Positions 9,124-18,368 of a stretch of 36,798 bases of DNA are shown here, piece after piece. The translations under genes and the position numbers were made by a program. The notes beneath the pieces were generated by a model. The model saw only the letters and a program-made list of their open reading frames with translations, was not told the origin of the DNA and searched no databases. This stretch comes from Leucobacter sp. 7(1). GTDB lineage: Bacteria; Actinomycetota; Actinomycetes; Actinomycetales; Microbacteriaceae. Location: the NCBI RefSeq assembly GCF_900163635.1, contig NZ_FUID01000106.1, positions 1 through 36,798 on the forward strand, in the 5' to 3' direction. How positions within the stretch are numbered: the stretch's first letter is position 1; every line of letters begins with the position of its first letter.

Positions 9124-10125
9124 CTACTTTCCGAACGCGTTGACGAGCAGCTCGACAGTCTGCTTCGCGCTGTAGTAATCCAGGCGGAAGGACTGGGTCC
9201 CGAGCGTGTAGACCCGATCCCCCGCGACGGCGGGCTGGTTCGCGAGCAACGGATCAGCCGTGAATTCCGCGACGGGGTCGCCGCCGTTCATCGCAACGGT
9301 GAAGATCGTCTGGGCACCGGCGAGACCCGTCGCCGCGTTTTCGCTCGTGAGGATGTCCACGCCCCGGCCCCCTTGACCGTCCGCCCGGAATTCCTCGGCC
9401 ACCGGCTCGTACGTGAAGCCGAGCGAGCTGAGGAGCTCAGCCTGCGGGCTGTCCTCCGTGAACGCCCACGACCCCTCGGGCCCCATGTAGACGAGTGCCG
9501 TGGTCGGCTGTTCCGGCACCGAAATCTTGCTCGCCTGTTCGGCTACCCAGTTGTCATACTCGGCGATGCGCTCGGTGGCTTCCTCTTCGAGACCCGTGAT
9601 CTCGCCGAGTTCGGTCGTGAGCTCCTGCCACGTGATGCTGCTGTAGTCGAGCAGCACAGTGGGAGCGATCTCGGAAAGCTGCTCGTAGGCGTCACTCGTC
9701 GCATCCCCGCCGTTTGCGGATCCGATAATGAGGTCCGGCTCGAACGCGTCGATCGCATCAAGATCGACGGTCAGATTCCCGTACGCGACCTCGATCCCGC
9801 GATCCGACGCCACGTCCGCCCACTGGGTGAAGAAGCCCTGCTCGTCGGTCATCGGAGACACCATCGCCGCGGCGGTCGCCGCGAGCGGAGCATCGATTGC
9901 CAACAAGCTGCCCGTGATCGACGGGGAGGTCGACACGATGCGGAGCGGCTCTGCCGGAATTTCAGTCTCGCCCAGTTCATGCTCGATTGTGCGCGGGAAC
10001 CCAGCCCCCGCGGTCGCGGCGTCGCCCGCCGCAGAATCGGCGGGTGCCGCAGCCCCTCCGCTACAGCCGGTCAGCAGGGCCGCGGCGGCGGCCAGGGCAA
10101 TCAGGGGGATGAGTCGTTTGGCCAC
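9124..10125 (-). CDS. fepB: FepB-like iron-siderophore-binding lipoprotein
   Basis: The product is 333 aa from a GTG start with GGAGG about 9 nt upstream. The signal peptide ends in the lipobox LLTGC (Cys21), followed by a Gly/Ala-rich linker. The mature part follows E. coli FepB closely in remembered landmarks: RIVSTSPSITGSLLAIDAP, DEQGFFTQWADVA, PDLIIGSANGGDATSDAYEQL, WQELTTELGEITG, and at the end VAGDRVYTLGTQSFRLDYYS. FepB binds ferric enterobactin and related catecholates, so a catecholate substrate is the best guess here. It is the first gene of the operon fepB-fepD-fepG-fepC-SIP. An iron-box-like sequence lies about 65-83 bp upstream. Confidence 0.9.
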   Translation of the reverse strand: MAKRLIPLIALAAAAALLTGCSGGAAAPADSAAGDAATAGAGFPRTIEHELGETEIPAEPLRIVSTSPSITGSLLAIDAPLAATAAAMVSPMTDEQGFFTQWADVASDRGIEVAYGNLTVDLDAIDAFEPDLIIGSANGGDATSDAYEQLSEIAPTVLLDYSSITWQELTTELGEITGLEEEATERIAEYDNWVAEQASKISVPEQPTTALVYMGPEGSWAFTEDSPQAELLSSLGFTYEPVAEEFRADGQGGRGVDILTSENAATGLAGAQTIFTVAMNGGDPVAEFTADPLLANQPAVAGDRVYTLGTQSFRLDYYSAKQTVELLVNAFGK

Positions 10126-10189
10126 GCGGCCACCTCCGGGCAGTGTCGATCGAGATGCGCGGGCGAAGCGCCACGCGATACCATTGAAG

Positions 10190-10208
10190 TTAGTAGACCC
10201 TTACCTAC
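10190..10208. promoter_or_regulatory. DtxR/IdeR-like iron box (candidate)
   Basis: TTAGTAGACCCTTACCTAC matches the actinobacterial iron-box consensus TWAGGTWAGSCTWACCTWA at about 14 of 19 positions. The right half is nearly perfect and the left half weak. It lies in the 85-bp divergent region between fepB and the AraC-like regulator, immediately before the regulator start and upstream of the presumed fepB promoter. Iron-dependent repression of the uptake operon is the expected meaning (inference). Confidence 0.45.
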
Positions 10209-10210
10209 AT

Positions 10211-11716
10211 ATGTTGATTGCGAGCGACACCGTGTTACCAGGCCCCAAGCCACCGGCGCCTCCCGCGCGACTTGCCGAACCGTCGCTGTACACCGCGCTG
10301 CGAGGGACCGTGGAGATTCGGGTGTCTGGCATGACACATCGCGTCGAGAGCGGCGAAGGCCTCTGGGTGCCCGCGGGCGGAGTCGTCGAGGTCGCTCCGA
10401 GTCCGGGCGCGGTACTGTTGCCCACCCCAGCGCTTCCCGGAGGGCCATCGGGACCCACTCGCGTGCGCGTGACCCCCGCCCAGATCCCAGGCCTGCTCCA
10501 CGAGTTCTCCTGCTCGCTCGGCCATCTTGCGGGGGCCCAAGAAGCCGCCATCGAGGTGCGCACTGTGGGCGCCACCCGGCTCACGGCCCCGCCCGCCCCA
10601 CAGTCCGACGATCTACACGACCTCGCAGAGCTCCTCACGGACGACCCGGATCTGAACGTCGCCGACGCGATCGACGCCGCGGTCGCGGGCTGGAGCGTGC
10701 GCACCGTGCAGCGACGCTTCGCCGCCGAGACCGGCCTTACCCTCAGCGCATGGGTGCGGCGAGCGAGGATCAGCGCGGCGGCGGACCTCATCGCGCGCGG
10801 GCGCAGCATCGAGTGGGTGGCGCACCGGGTCGGCTACCGCAGCGTCGCCGGGTTCACCCGCGGCTTCGCAGAGGTGGCCGGGCTCACCCCCGGCCAGTGG
10901 CGCCGCGCGGTCCACACCCCCACGGACGGCACCGCGGAGCTCCGTGTTCCGGGTTCCTGGGAGCGCCGAACACACCGCACGTGGTCCCGCGTCAACGGGG
11001 CCCATATCGCCGTCTGGGCGGCCGACGGCCCGGTGCAGATCACCACGGGCACCCGTGCGGTCACCCTGCAGCCAGGCGAGGCCGTAATCCTCCCCGCGGG
11101 CGTCCCGAATGACATCCTGATCCCCCCGGGTTCGCTGTTGCTCCCACTCGGGTTCCGCTCGGGTGAGAGCGGCGCAATCGGTGCCCCGCTCCAGCCGGCC
11201 CAGCTGGGGCGCTGGGGGTGTACGGCCGCGCTTCGCGCCGTTGAGTCGATGCTCGCGGCCTACACCCGCGTAGGGACTCACCTCGTGGATCCGGCGCGCG
11301 GTTTTCGGGCCGTACTCACTGGCTCCCAGCAGTCCCCCGTGAACGACGAGGACGCCATTTTGGCCGCCCTCTCGAGCCTCGTCGCCCGCGACTCGACAAG
11401 CTCCGGAACTGACCTGGCTGCACAGCTGGGGGTCTCCGAGCGTGAACTGCGCCGGATCGTGCTGGAGCGCGCCGGTGATTCGTTCCCTGCTTGGCTGCGC
11501 CGGTCACGGATGACGCGGGCCCGGAACCGGCTCGGCGCGGGCGAGTCCTCCTCCGAAATCTCCCGCACCCTCGGCTACGCGCATCTCCCCGCGTTCTCGC
11601 GCGCCTTCCGTGCGGTGCACGGGGCCGGGCCGAGCACCGTTGGCATCACTGATCTGCGACGCAGGCACGCCGCGTGGGGGCGAGAACCGCTCCGCTCCGC
11701 GGCGAGCGCAGCGTAG
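10211..11716 (+). CDS. Tandem (double) AraC-family regulator
   Basis: The product is 501 aa from the ATG at 10211. The longer open frame to the left runs antisense through fepB and is rejected. The protein has two similar halves. Half 1 has a cupin-like sensor (RGTVEIRVSGMTHRVESGEG, WVPAGGVVEV) and an AraC DNA-binding domain at about 140-238 (WSVRTVQRRFAAETGLTLSA, VAHRVGYRSVAGFTRGFAEV). Half 2 repeats this: a cupin at about 273-297 (VTLQPGEAVILPAG) and an AraC domain at about 395-490 (LAAQLGVSERELRRIV, ISRTLGYAHLPAFSRAFRAV). AraC proteins normally have one such pair and act as dimers, so this may be a single-chain dimer. Because it is divergent from fepB, it probably controls siderophore uptake. 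Confidence 0.85.
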   Translation: MLIASDTVLPGPKPPAPPARLAEPSLYTALRGTVEIRVSGMTHRVESGEGLWVPAGGVVEVAPSPGAVLLPTPALPGGPSGPTRVRVTPAQIPGLLHEFSCSLGHLAGAQEAAIEVRTVGATRLTAPPAPQSDDLHDLAELLTDDPDLNVADAIDAAVAGWSVRTVQRRFAAETGLTLSAWVRRARISAAADLIARGRSIEWVAHRVGYRSVAGFTRGFAEVAGLTPGQWRRAVHTPTDGTAELRVPGSWERRTHRTWSRVNGAHIAVWAADGPVQITTGTRAVTLQPGEAVILPAGVPNDILIPPGSLLLPLGFRSGESGAIGAPLQPAQLGRWGCTAALRAVESMLAAYTRVGTHLVDPARGFRAVLTGSQQSPVNDEDAILAALSSLVARDSTSSGTDLAAQLGVSERELRRIVLERAGDSFPAWLRRSRMTRARNRLGAGESSSEISRTLGYAHLPAFSRAFRAVHGAGPSTVGITDLRRRHAAWGREPLRSAASAA

Positions 11717-11741
11717 CCAGAACCGGCAAGTCCCCTGGCTA
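11714..11741. terminator. Weak hairpin between convergent genes
   Basis: TAGCCAG (11714-11720) and CTGGCTA (11735-11741) can pair across a 14-nt loop. The stem contains both stop codons of the convergent AraC-like and mgtC genes. No U-run follows on either strand. Confidence 0.35.
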
Positions 11742-12449
11742 GTCTTCGCCCTCGAATTCCCGCGCACGCCACCGGACCGAGGTCACCTCGGGCACCGGAA
11801 CAACGTCCGCGATCGCCGCTTCGAAGGCCGCGTCACTGCGCTCCAACGCCGTCAGGCGCGCGGTGAGCTCCACCTCGCCGGTTGCGAGATCATTCGCTTC
11901 AAGCGAGTGGACCGTAAACTCCGGTCGCTGCAGCGCGGCAACAACGCGGGAGCGGATGGTCACCTCTGCTTCGGAGATGGACCGCACCACAAACACGTAC
12001 TCCGTCATCGCGGGCTCGCGCGTCACACTGTGCCCGCGTCGATCCAGCAGCCGCCCGAGCGGCCGGAGGAGGAGGTTCGACAGCATGACCGCCGCCGTGC
12101 CGCCGACAGCGACAAGGATCATCCAACCGCCGGCGAGCGCTCCCACCGCCGCGGACGCCCAGAGGGTCGCCGCGGTATTCAGTCCAGAGACTGACACCCC
12201 CTGGCGCATGATCACCCCGGCACCGAGGAACCCGATGCCCGAGACAACCTGGGCGGCCACGCGTGTGGGGTCCGCGCCCGGACCCTCGAAGCTGAAGGCC
12301 CCCATGATCACGAAGAGCGCCGCTCCGAGACTCACAAGCGCGTTCGTGCGTAGGCCCGCGGTGCGGGACCGGATTTGGCGTTCAAAGCCGATCGCGGCGC
12401 CGAGCGCGAGGCCGGAAAAGATTCGCAGGGCAAGGTCAAGTGTCTCCAT
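11739..12449 (-). CDS. mgtC: MgtC/SapB family membrane protein
   Basis: The product is 236 aa from the ATG at 12449, with GAGG 6 nt upstream. An in-frame extension to 12602 would overlap mgtA and lacks family similarity. The N-terminal membrane part shows the MgtC signatures LGAAIGFERQIRSRTAGLRTN, GFLGAGVIMRQG and SGLNTAATLWASAAVGALAG. The last 80 or so residues form a soluble ACT-like domain. MgtC proteins help cells cope with low Mg2+ and act on energy or phosphate balance rather than as Mg2+ pumps. The gene follows mgtA on the same strand by about 100 bp and probably shares its Mg-responsive leader. Confidence 0.9.
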   Translation of the reverse strand: METLDLALRIFSGLALGAAIGFERQIRSRTAGLRTNALVSLGAALFVIMGAFSFEGPGADPTRVAAQVVSGIGFLGAGVIMRQGVSVSGLNTAATLWASAAVGALAGGWMILVAVGGTAAVMLSNLLLRPLGRLLDRRGHSVTREPAMTEYVFVVRSISEAEVTIRSRVVAALQRPEFTVHSLEANDLATGEVELTARLTALERSDAAFEAAIADVVPVPEVTSVRWRAREFEGED

Positions 12450-12495
12450 GGGGAGCCTCGTTTCGTTCAGAAGTACGGGCAAGTCGGGTGGAACT

Positions 12496-12530
12496 GCGGT
12501 GGGCCGGGGCATGTCGCCCCGGCCCACCGC
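12496..12530 (-). terminator. 15-bp perfect hairpin between mgtA and mgtC
   Basis: GCGGTGGGCCGGGGC at one side pairs fully with GCCCCGGCCCACCGC, with a 5-nt loop. It sits 20 nt downstream of the mgtA stop and 46 nt upstream of the mgtC start. No U-run follows, so it may be a partial terminator or an mRNA-stabilising element that lowers mgtC relative to mgtA. Confidence 0.6.
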
Positions 12531-12549
12531 AATCGCGGGGTCGGAGCGG

Positions 12550-15249
<2,700 letters not shown>

Positions 15250-15324
15250 GGTGGCTCCTTGGCGCACAGACGCGCACCGCAGCACCGCCCGTTGGCGGCG
15301 TGGGGGCGTCGATTCATCACGTGC

Positions 15325-15353
15325 AGCGAGGAAAACCTCGCTCTACCGCGAGG
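15325..15353 (-). promoter_or_regulatory. Mutually exclusive hairpins in the mgtA leader
   Basis: Read on the minus strand, three blocks follow each other. Block A is CCTCGC (15353-15348), block B is GCGAGG (15341-15336) and block C is CCTCGC (15331-15326). A:B forms a 6-bp stem with loop GGTAGA. B:C forms a 6-7-bp stem with loop TTTT. They cannot form together because they share B. The site is 25 nt after the leader-ORF stop and about 75 nt before the mgtA start. The layout recalls attenuators, but no U-run follows B:C, so termination would have to be Rho-dependent or the effect could be on translation or decay. Confidence 0.55.
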
Positions 15354-15377
15354 CGGAGCCGTCCAACCCAGGAAGTG

Positions 15378-15449
15378 TCAGCGTGTGGGCTGCTGGTCGG
15401 AGGCGAAAGCGCCGCGCGGGTTCTCAGATCGACTATGGCCGTCACTCAC
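15378..15449 (-). CDS. 23-aa leader peptide upstream of mgtA
   Basis: The GTG at 15449 is preceded by AGGAGG with exactly 6 nt between, the best ribosome site in the window. The ORF encodes 23 residues, beginning VSDGHSRSENPRGAF and ending DQQPTR, then TGA. It lies between the M-box and mgtA. Salmonella mgtA and mgtC have short translated leaders (mgtL, mgtP) rich in proline that sense translation stress under low Mg2+. This peptide has only two prolines but also SENPR and DQQPT tracts. A regulatory leader role is inferred from position and the strong ribosome site; no homologue is known to me. Confidence 0.55.
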   Translation of the reverse strand: MSDGHSRSENPRGAFASDQQPTR

Positions 15450-15521
15450 GGTGCACCTCCTCAACGTCGGCAGCGCTCGCCAACACGAGCAGGCCGGAAC
15501 CGAGTGTCCCGTGCGTCACAC

Positions 15522-15675
15522 CTCCACGTCAGAGCTTTGGCACTGTGCGACGTATCCTCTGGGGAATCCGCTTGGGGTCGACCCTTAATCCGGGAAGACC
15601 TGTCCTCAGCCTGGGCGTCTCTCGACGTCGTGGGATGAGCGGACTGTGTTCGCGCAGGAGCCTCGCCGAACGAAG
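15522..15675 (-). ncRNA. M-box (ykoK) Mg2+ riboswitch
   Basis: On the minus strand the aptamer shows the family landmarks in order. The P1 strand CTTCGT (15675-15670) is followed by GGCGAGGCTCCTGC, the loop core GTCGAGAGACGCC (15626-15614), the 3' core ACAGTGCCAAAGCTCT (near 15546-15531), and a closing strand GTGGAG (15527-15522) that can pair with CTTCGT. These correspond to the B. subtilis mgtE M-box landmarks as I remember them. M-boxes fold compactly when Mg2+ is plentiful and switch off Mg transporter genes. The downstream gene is mgtA. Confidence 0.9.
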
Positions 15676-15688
15676 CGCTACGGGCTGA

Positions 15689-15717
15689 AGCCTAGGCGGC
15701 ATGCGCCCGGAGCGCAA
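15689..15717 (-). promoter_or_regulatory. mgtA promoter
   Basis: TTGCGC (15717-15712) and TAGGCT (15694-15689) are separated by 17 nt. The predicted transcription start, near 15682, falls just before the first strand of the M-box, which supports both calls. Confidence 0.6.
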
Positions 15718-15751
15718 GCTGTGCGGAACGCCGTCCACTTTACTGACGCCG

Positions 15752-15780
15752 TTGACAGGCCACCACGGAGCTTTCAGACT
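15752..15780 (+). promoter_or_regulatory. Promoter of the small membrane protein gene
   Basis: A perfect TTGACA (15752-15757) and CAGACT (15775-15780) are 17 nt apart. It is divergent from the mgtA promoter, with the two -35 boxes about 35 bp apart. Confidence 0.5.
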
Positions 15781-15826
15781 AGGAGGACGGGGCACGGGGA
15801 TGTCCACACACGCAGGAGGTGTCCCC

Positions 15827-16201
15827 ATGGCCGAATCGCCGAGCGCGCTCCCCGACGAGCAGCTCCGTTGTCTCTCCCCCGCCGATCAAGACGAGATTCT
15901 CAACGCCGTCGCACAGGGCCGCGCGGTCTCCGATGCGCGGCTCGCGCCGCTCGCCGTTGCCTACGCGCATCGCTGGCACAGTGTCGGAGGGACGCGGCTC
16001 TATCGCAGCGTGTGGTACCTCGGTGTTGCCGCGCTCGTGCTCGCCGTGTCCTTCACCGCGGCCGAGTGGCCGGGGGTGGTCGTCTGCGCGGCGGTACTCG
16101 CACTGTGTCCACAGCTCTCGCGGCGCAGGATCGCGCGCGCGTGGCGCGCCGAGGCACAGAACCGAGAGCTTCTCGGGTGGGCACCGCATCCGGCACCCTG
16201 A
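15827..16201 (+). CDS. Small two-helix membrane protein, unknown function
   Basis: The product is 124 aa. The ATG at 15827 has AGGAGG 8 nt upstream, whereas in-frame starts at 15701 and 15800 lack a comparable site. Residues 1-60 are soluble (LSPADQDEILNAVAQGRAVSDARLAPLAVAYAHRW), a short helical segment that recalls DUF1707-type or SHOCT-type modules without a clear match. Residues about 63-105 form two closely spaced membrane helices (YLGVAALVLAVSFTAA and VVVCAAVLALCP). A basic, Arg-rich end follows. It is divergent from the Mg locus; any link to Mg is only positional. Confidence 0.75.
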   Translation: MAESPSALPDEQLRCLSPADQDEILNAVAQGRAVSDARLAPLAVAYAHRWHSVGGTRLYRSVWYLGVAALVLAVSFTAAEWPGVVVCAAVLALCPQLSRRRIARAWRAEAQNRELLGWAPHPAP

Positions 16202-16203
16202 GT

Positions 16204-16227
16204 GTGCCGGGCCCGCGAGCCCGGCAC
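16204..16227. terminator. Hairpin between convergent genes
   Basis: GTGCCGGGC (16204-16212) and GCCCGGCAC (16219-16227) form a perfect 9-bp stem with a 6-nt loop. It starts 2 bp after the upstream stop and ends 9 bp before the stop of the convergent DUF1508 gene, so it can serve both. Confidence 0.65.
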
Positions 16228-16236
16228 AGGGATGAT

Positions 16237-16416
16237 CTAGTCGAGCTCGACGATCTCAGCGACGGGTGCGTTCTTCTGCACCGAGGCGATACCGTTCTTC
16301 GCCGCGGAGCGCGACGAATATCCTTCCGACACCGCGATGACCTCGCCGTTGGCGGCTTTCAAACGGAACCGGCTCTCGCCAGCTTTGTCCGTGTAGATCT
16401 CAAATCGAGCGGCCAT
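16237..16416 (-). CDS. YegP/DUF1508 family protein
   Basis: The product is 59 aa from the ATG at 16416 with GGAG about 6 nt upstream. The extension to 16545 is not family-like. The sequence FEIYTDKAGESRFRLKAANGEVIAVSEGYSS and SAAKNGIASVQKNA is the standard single DUF1508 repeat (E. coli YegP has two). These small soluble beta-rich proteins have no settled biochemical role. It is divergent from a TetR regulator. Confidence 0.88.
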   Translation of the reverse strand: MAARFEIYTDKAGESRFRLKAANGEVIAVSEGYSSRSAAKNGIASVQKNAPVAEIVELD

Positions 16417-16451
16417 GCGGTACTCCCCCTTCGAATAAGTGATTCCGCAGC

Positions 16452-16481
16452 TAGCGTTACACACTGTCACCAAAAACGCTA
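16452..16481. promoter_or_regulatory. Inverted repeat between DUF1508 and tetR genes
   Basis: TAGCGTT (16452-16458) and AACGCTA (16475-16481) form a perfect 7-bp inverted repeat with a 16-bp centre. It lies in the divergent region, 36 bp upstream of the DUF1508 start, and could be an operator for the neighbouring TetR protein. Confidence 0.3.
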
Positions 16482-16595
16482 CGCATACGTGATCCCAATA
16501 TTCCCGCTTCTGGACGATTGCGTCGGTGCGGGAGCCGCGCCTCAAAAACCGATACAGTCAGAGCATTACCCAGCACCCGCTCGCAGGAGGGAACC

Positions 16596-17192
16596 GTGGG
16601 ACGGCCGCAGAACCCCGCCAGGCGTGGAGAGCTCATCGAGCAGATCCTCGCGCTCACCACGACGCTGCCCATCGCGAAGCTCACCTTCCGCACAGTCGCC
16701 GCAGCACTGGAAGTCACGCCGTACACCCTCGTCTATCATTTTGGCACCCGCCAGGGCCTCATCGACGCGGTTCTCGAACAGGCGGTGCAGACAAAAACCC
16801 GCCTGATCGGTGGGGTGGAGTTTGCGCATCTCTCGCGTGCAGCAATGGCGGAGACCCTTGGCGCGGTGTGCCTCTCAGTGGTTGCCGCGGACGGGGTGGC
16901 CGCGGTCCGGTTGCAGTTCGAGGGTGCCGCCCTCGAAGGAGTCGATCCTGACGTGGGTGCGCACGTCAGCGCAATGTACCTCGCATGGAAGTCGGAGTTC
17001 GGCTGCTGGCTACAAAATCAGGGGGTCGCTCCGGAGCGCACTCCGCTGCTCGCCCGCATCATGGCCGACTTTCTCGTCGGCATCCAGTACGGCCACCTCG
17101 TCTCCGAGAATGGGGCGCAGGCAGTGGAAGCCTTCGACGTGTTTTTGCCGGCTTCACGCAGCTCGCCTTCGCTGAGGAGGCGCAGAGCCTGA
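16596..17192 (+). CDS. TetR-family transcriptional regulator (3' end probably frameshifted)
   Basis: The product is 198 aa from the GTG at 16596 with AGGAGG about 7 nt upstream. The N-terminal helix-turn-helix is clear: IEQILALTTTLPIAKLTFRTVAAALEVTPYTLVYHFGTRQGLIDAVLEQ (seen as KLTFRTVAAALEV, then TLVYHFGTRQGLID). The remainder is helical ligand-binding domain. The annotated end reads FDVFLPASRSSPSLRRRRA, which is odd for the family. One extra T in the five-T run at 17142-17146 would instead give FDVFFAGFTQLAFAEEAQS and a stop at 17207-17209, a typical TetR final helix. A base loss, or an error in the sequence, is therefore likely. Confidence 0.85.
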   Translation: MGRPQNPARRGELIEQILALTTTLPIAKLTFRTVAAALEVTPYTLVYHFGTRQGLIDAVLEQAVQTKTRLIGGVEFAHLSRAAMAETLGAVCLSVVAADGVAAVRLQFEGAALEGVDPDVGAHVSAMYLAWKSEFGCWLQNQGVAPERTPLLARIMADFLVGIQYGHLVSENGAQAVEAFDVFLPASRSSPSLRRRRA

Positions 17193-17209
17193 CCGCGGGC
17201 ACCCAGTAA

Positions 17210-17392
17210 CAGGGATAAAAGGCGGAGAGCCGCCCCCTCAAGGGGGTGGGGAAGGGCGACCCTCCGCAACGTGCGTCCAGCACGGGAATATTTCAGGGGG
17301 TTGAGGCCCATCCAGCCCGGTCGCGAAGAACAATTTACCCGCTCCGACCTGCATTTAGCAAACGGTCGTTATGTATTCCCAGCAAGTCGCGG
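17210..17392. other. Intergenic region with two small hairpins
   Basis: Downstream of the tetR end, GGCGG-AGAG-CCGCC (17221-17234) is overlapped at its 3' end by CCCCCT-CA-AGGGGG (17233-17246). They may end transcription of tetR or the convergent SHOCT gene. Nothing else was recognised here. Confidence 0.4.
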
Positions 17393-18046
17393 TCACAGCC
17401 GAGAAAGCAGTTCAGCCTTCTTCGCAGAAAACTCGTCTTCGGACAGGATTCCTGCTTCCTTCAGTGACGCAAGCTGCCGCAATTGCTCCGCGAACTCGGT
17501 TGGCGCGGTCCCGTCAACCGCGACCAGCTCCGCTCTGCTTTTCCGCGCGGGAACCCTATCTCGCACGAGATCCGCAACCAGGTCGAATGCCTTGTCAGCT
17601 ACTGTCGGCAGCGCGCCCTCCTCATCGGCCCCTTGGGGCTGGGCAGCGTCGGCGCCCACAGGAGAAGGCTCAACACGGCGGCTCGCGACCGCGAGCCCCA
17701 GATGCGTAAAGAGGGCGTCGGGCAGCTTAACCAGTGACTGTTTGCCGTCCAACCAATCGATGCGCACTGTTCGATCGGGCTTCCTGGACTCCAAGGCGGC
17801 ACCAATCGCAGCCGAAGCAGCTTTTCCGATCCGCCCCGGAAGCACCACCCCGGCGGCTGCCTTGCCCATCGAGGCAAGACCCCCAGCCCCTGTGGCCGAA
17901 GGAACCTCCTGCCAGGAGAGAACGGTGTCACTAGTGATCTTCCGGCCCTTGAAACCAACCTGCACTAGGAGATCGCTCCCGAACTTCGAAACGGTAACGC
18001 TGGCGTCTAGGTAGGTACCGCCAATGACACGTCCACTTGAGCTCAT
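17393..18046 (-). CDS. SHOCT-domain protein
   Basis: The product is 217 aa. The last 30 residues are a SHOCT (short C-terminal) domain: LRQLASLKEAGILSEDEFSAKKAELL. The N-terminal part (GGTYLDASVTVSKFGSDLLV and FKGRKITSDTVLSWQEV) resembles a PH-like small beta domain. A Gly/Ala-rich middle could associate with membrane, but no strong membrane helix is seen. The biological role is unknown. TAGAGT 6 nt before the ATG suggests a leaderless mRNA. Confidence 0.8.
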   Translation of the reverse strand: MSSSGRVIGGTYLDASVTVSKFGSDLLVQVGFKGRKITSDTVLSWQEVPSATGAGGLASMGKAAAGVVLPGRIGKAASAAIGAALESRKPDRTVRIDWLDGKQSLVKLPDALFTHLGLAVASRRVEPSPVGADAAQPQGADEEGALPTVADKAFDLVADLVRDRVPARKSRAELVAVDGTAPTEFAEQLRQLASLKEAGILSEDEFSAKKAELLSRL

Positions 18047-18052
18047 GCAGTG

Positions 18053-18058
18053 ACTCTA
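18053..18058 (-). promoter_or_regulatory. Presumed -10 (TAGAGT) of leaderless SHOCT gene
   Basis: The box ends 6 nt before the ATG at 18046, so transcription would begin at the start codon. There is no Shine-Dalgarno at the normal distance. Confidence 0.5.
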
Positions 18059-18145
18059 ACCCCTCTTGTGAAGTGCCACGCCGGAACGCCCCGAGGAGGG
18101 ACTTGCCGCCGCACGCTCGTCAGGACAAACCGGCCCCGACACAGC

Positions 18146-18182
18146 AAAAACCCCCGGCCAGCGTGAGCTGATCGGGGGTTTT
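18146..18182 (-). terminator. Intrinsic terminator of tRNA-Ser
   Basis: AAAACCCCCG and CGGGGGTTTTT flank an inner CAGC/GCTG stem with a GTGA-type loop. The T-run follows on the minus strand, 14 nt past the tRNA 3' end. The A/T tracts are symmetrical, so it can also work on the plus strand. Confidence 0.85.
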
Positions 18183-18195
18183 CATGGTGTTCATC

Positions 18196-18287
18196 TGGCG
18201 GAGACGGGGGGATTTGAACCCCCGGTCGAGTTTAACCCCGACCCTTCATTAGCAGTGAAGTCCGTTCGGCCGCTCCGGCACGTCTCC
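18196..18287 (-). tRNA. tRNA-Ser (anticodon GCT)
   Basis: The acceptor strands GGAGACG and CGTCTCC pair fully, followed by G and an encoded CCA. The anticodon arm is CTTCA-CTGCTAA-TGAAG with anticodon GCT, reading AGC/AGT. The long variable arm typical of serine tRNA (GGGTCGGGGTTAAACTCGACC) and the T-loop GGTTCAAATCC are present. Length is 92 nt with CCA. Confidence 0.97.
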
Positions 18288-18368
18288 ATACGTGAGCACC
18301 AGCAATGATTCTACCGGACGAAAGGGGCGAGCAGGAAATCGGCCCGCCCACACCGGCAAAATCAGGGC

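Noticed and set aside
9043..11112. Plus-strand open frame of 689 codons across fepB and the AraC gene
   Set aside because: It runs antisense to fepB and out of frame with the AraC-like protein. It is Arg/His/Gly-rich with no recognisable domain.
15250..15285. N-terminal extension of mgtA
   Set aside because: The ATG at 15249 has an AAGGAG site; the earlier GTG has none and adds no family-like sequence.
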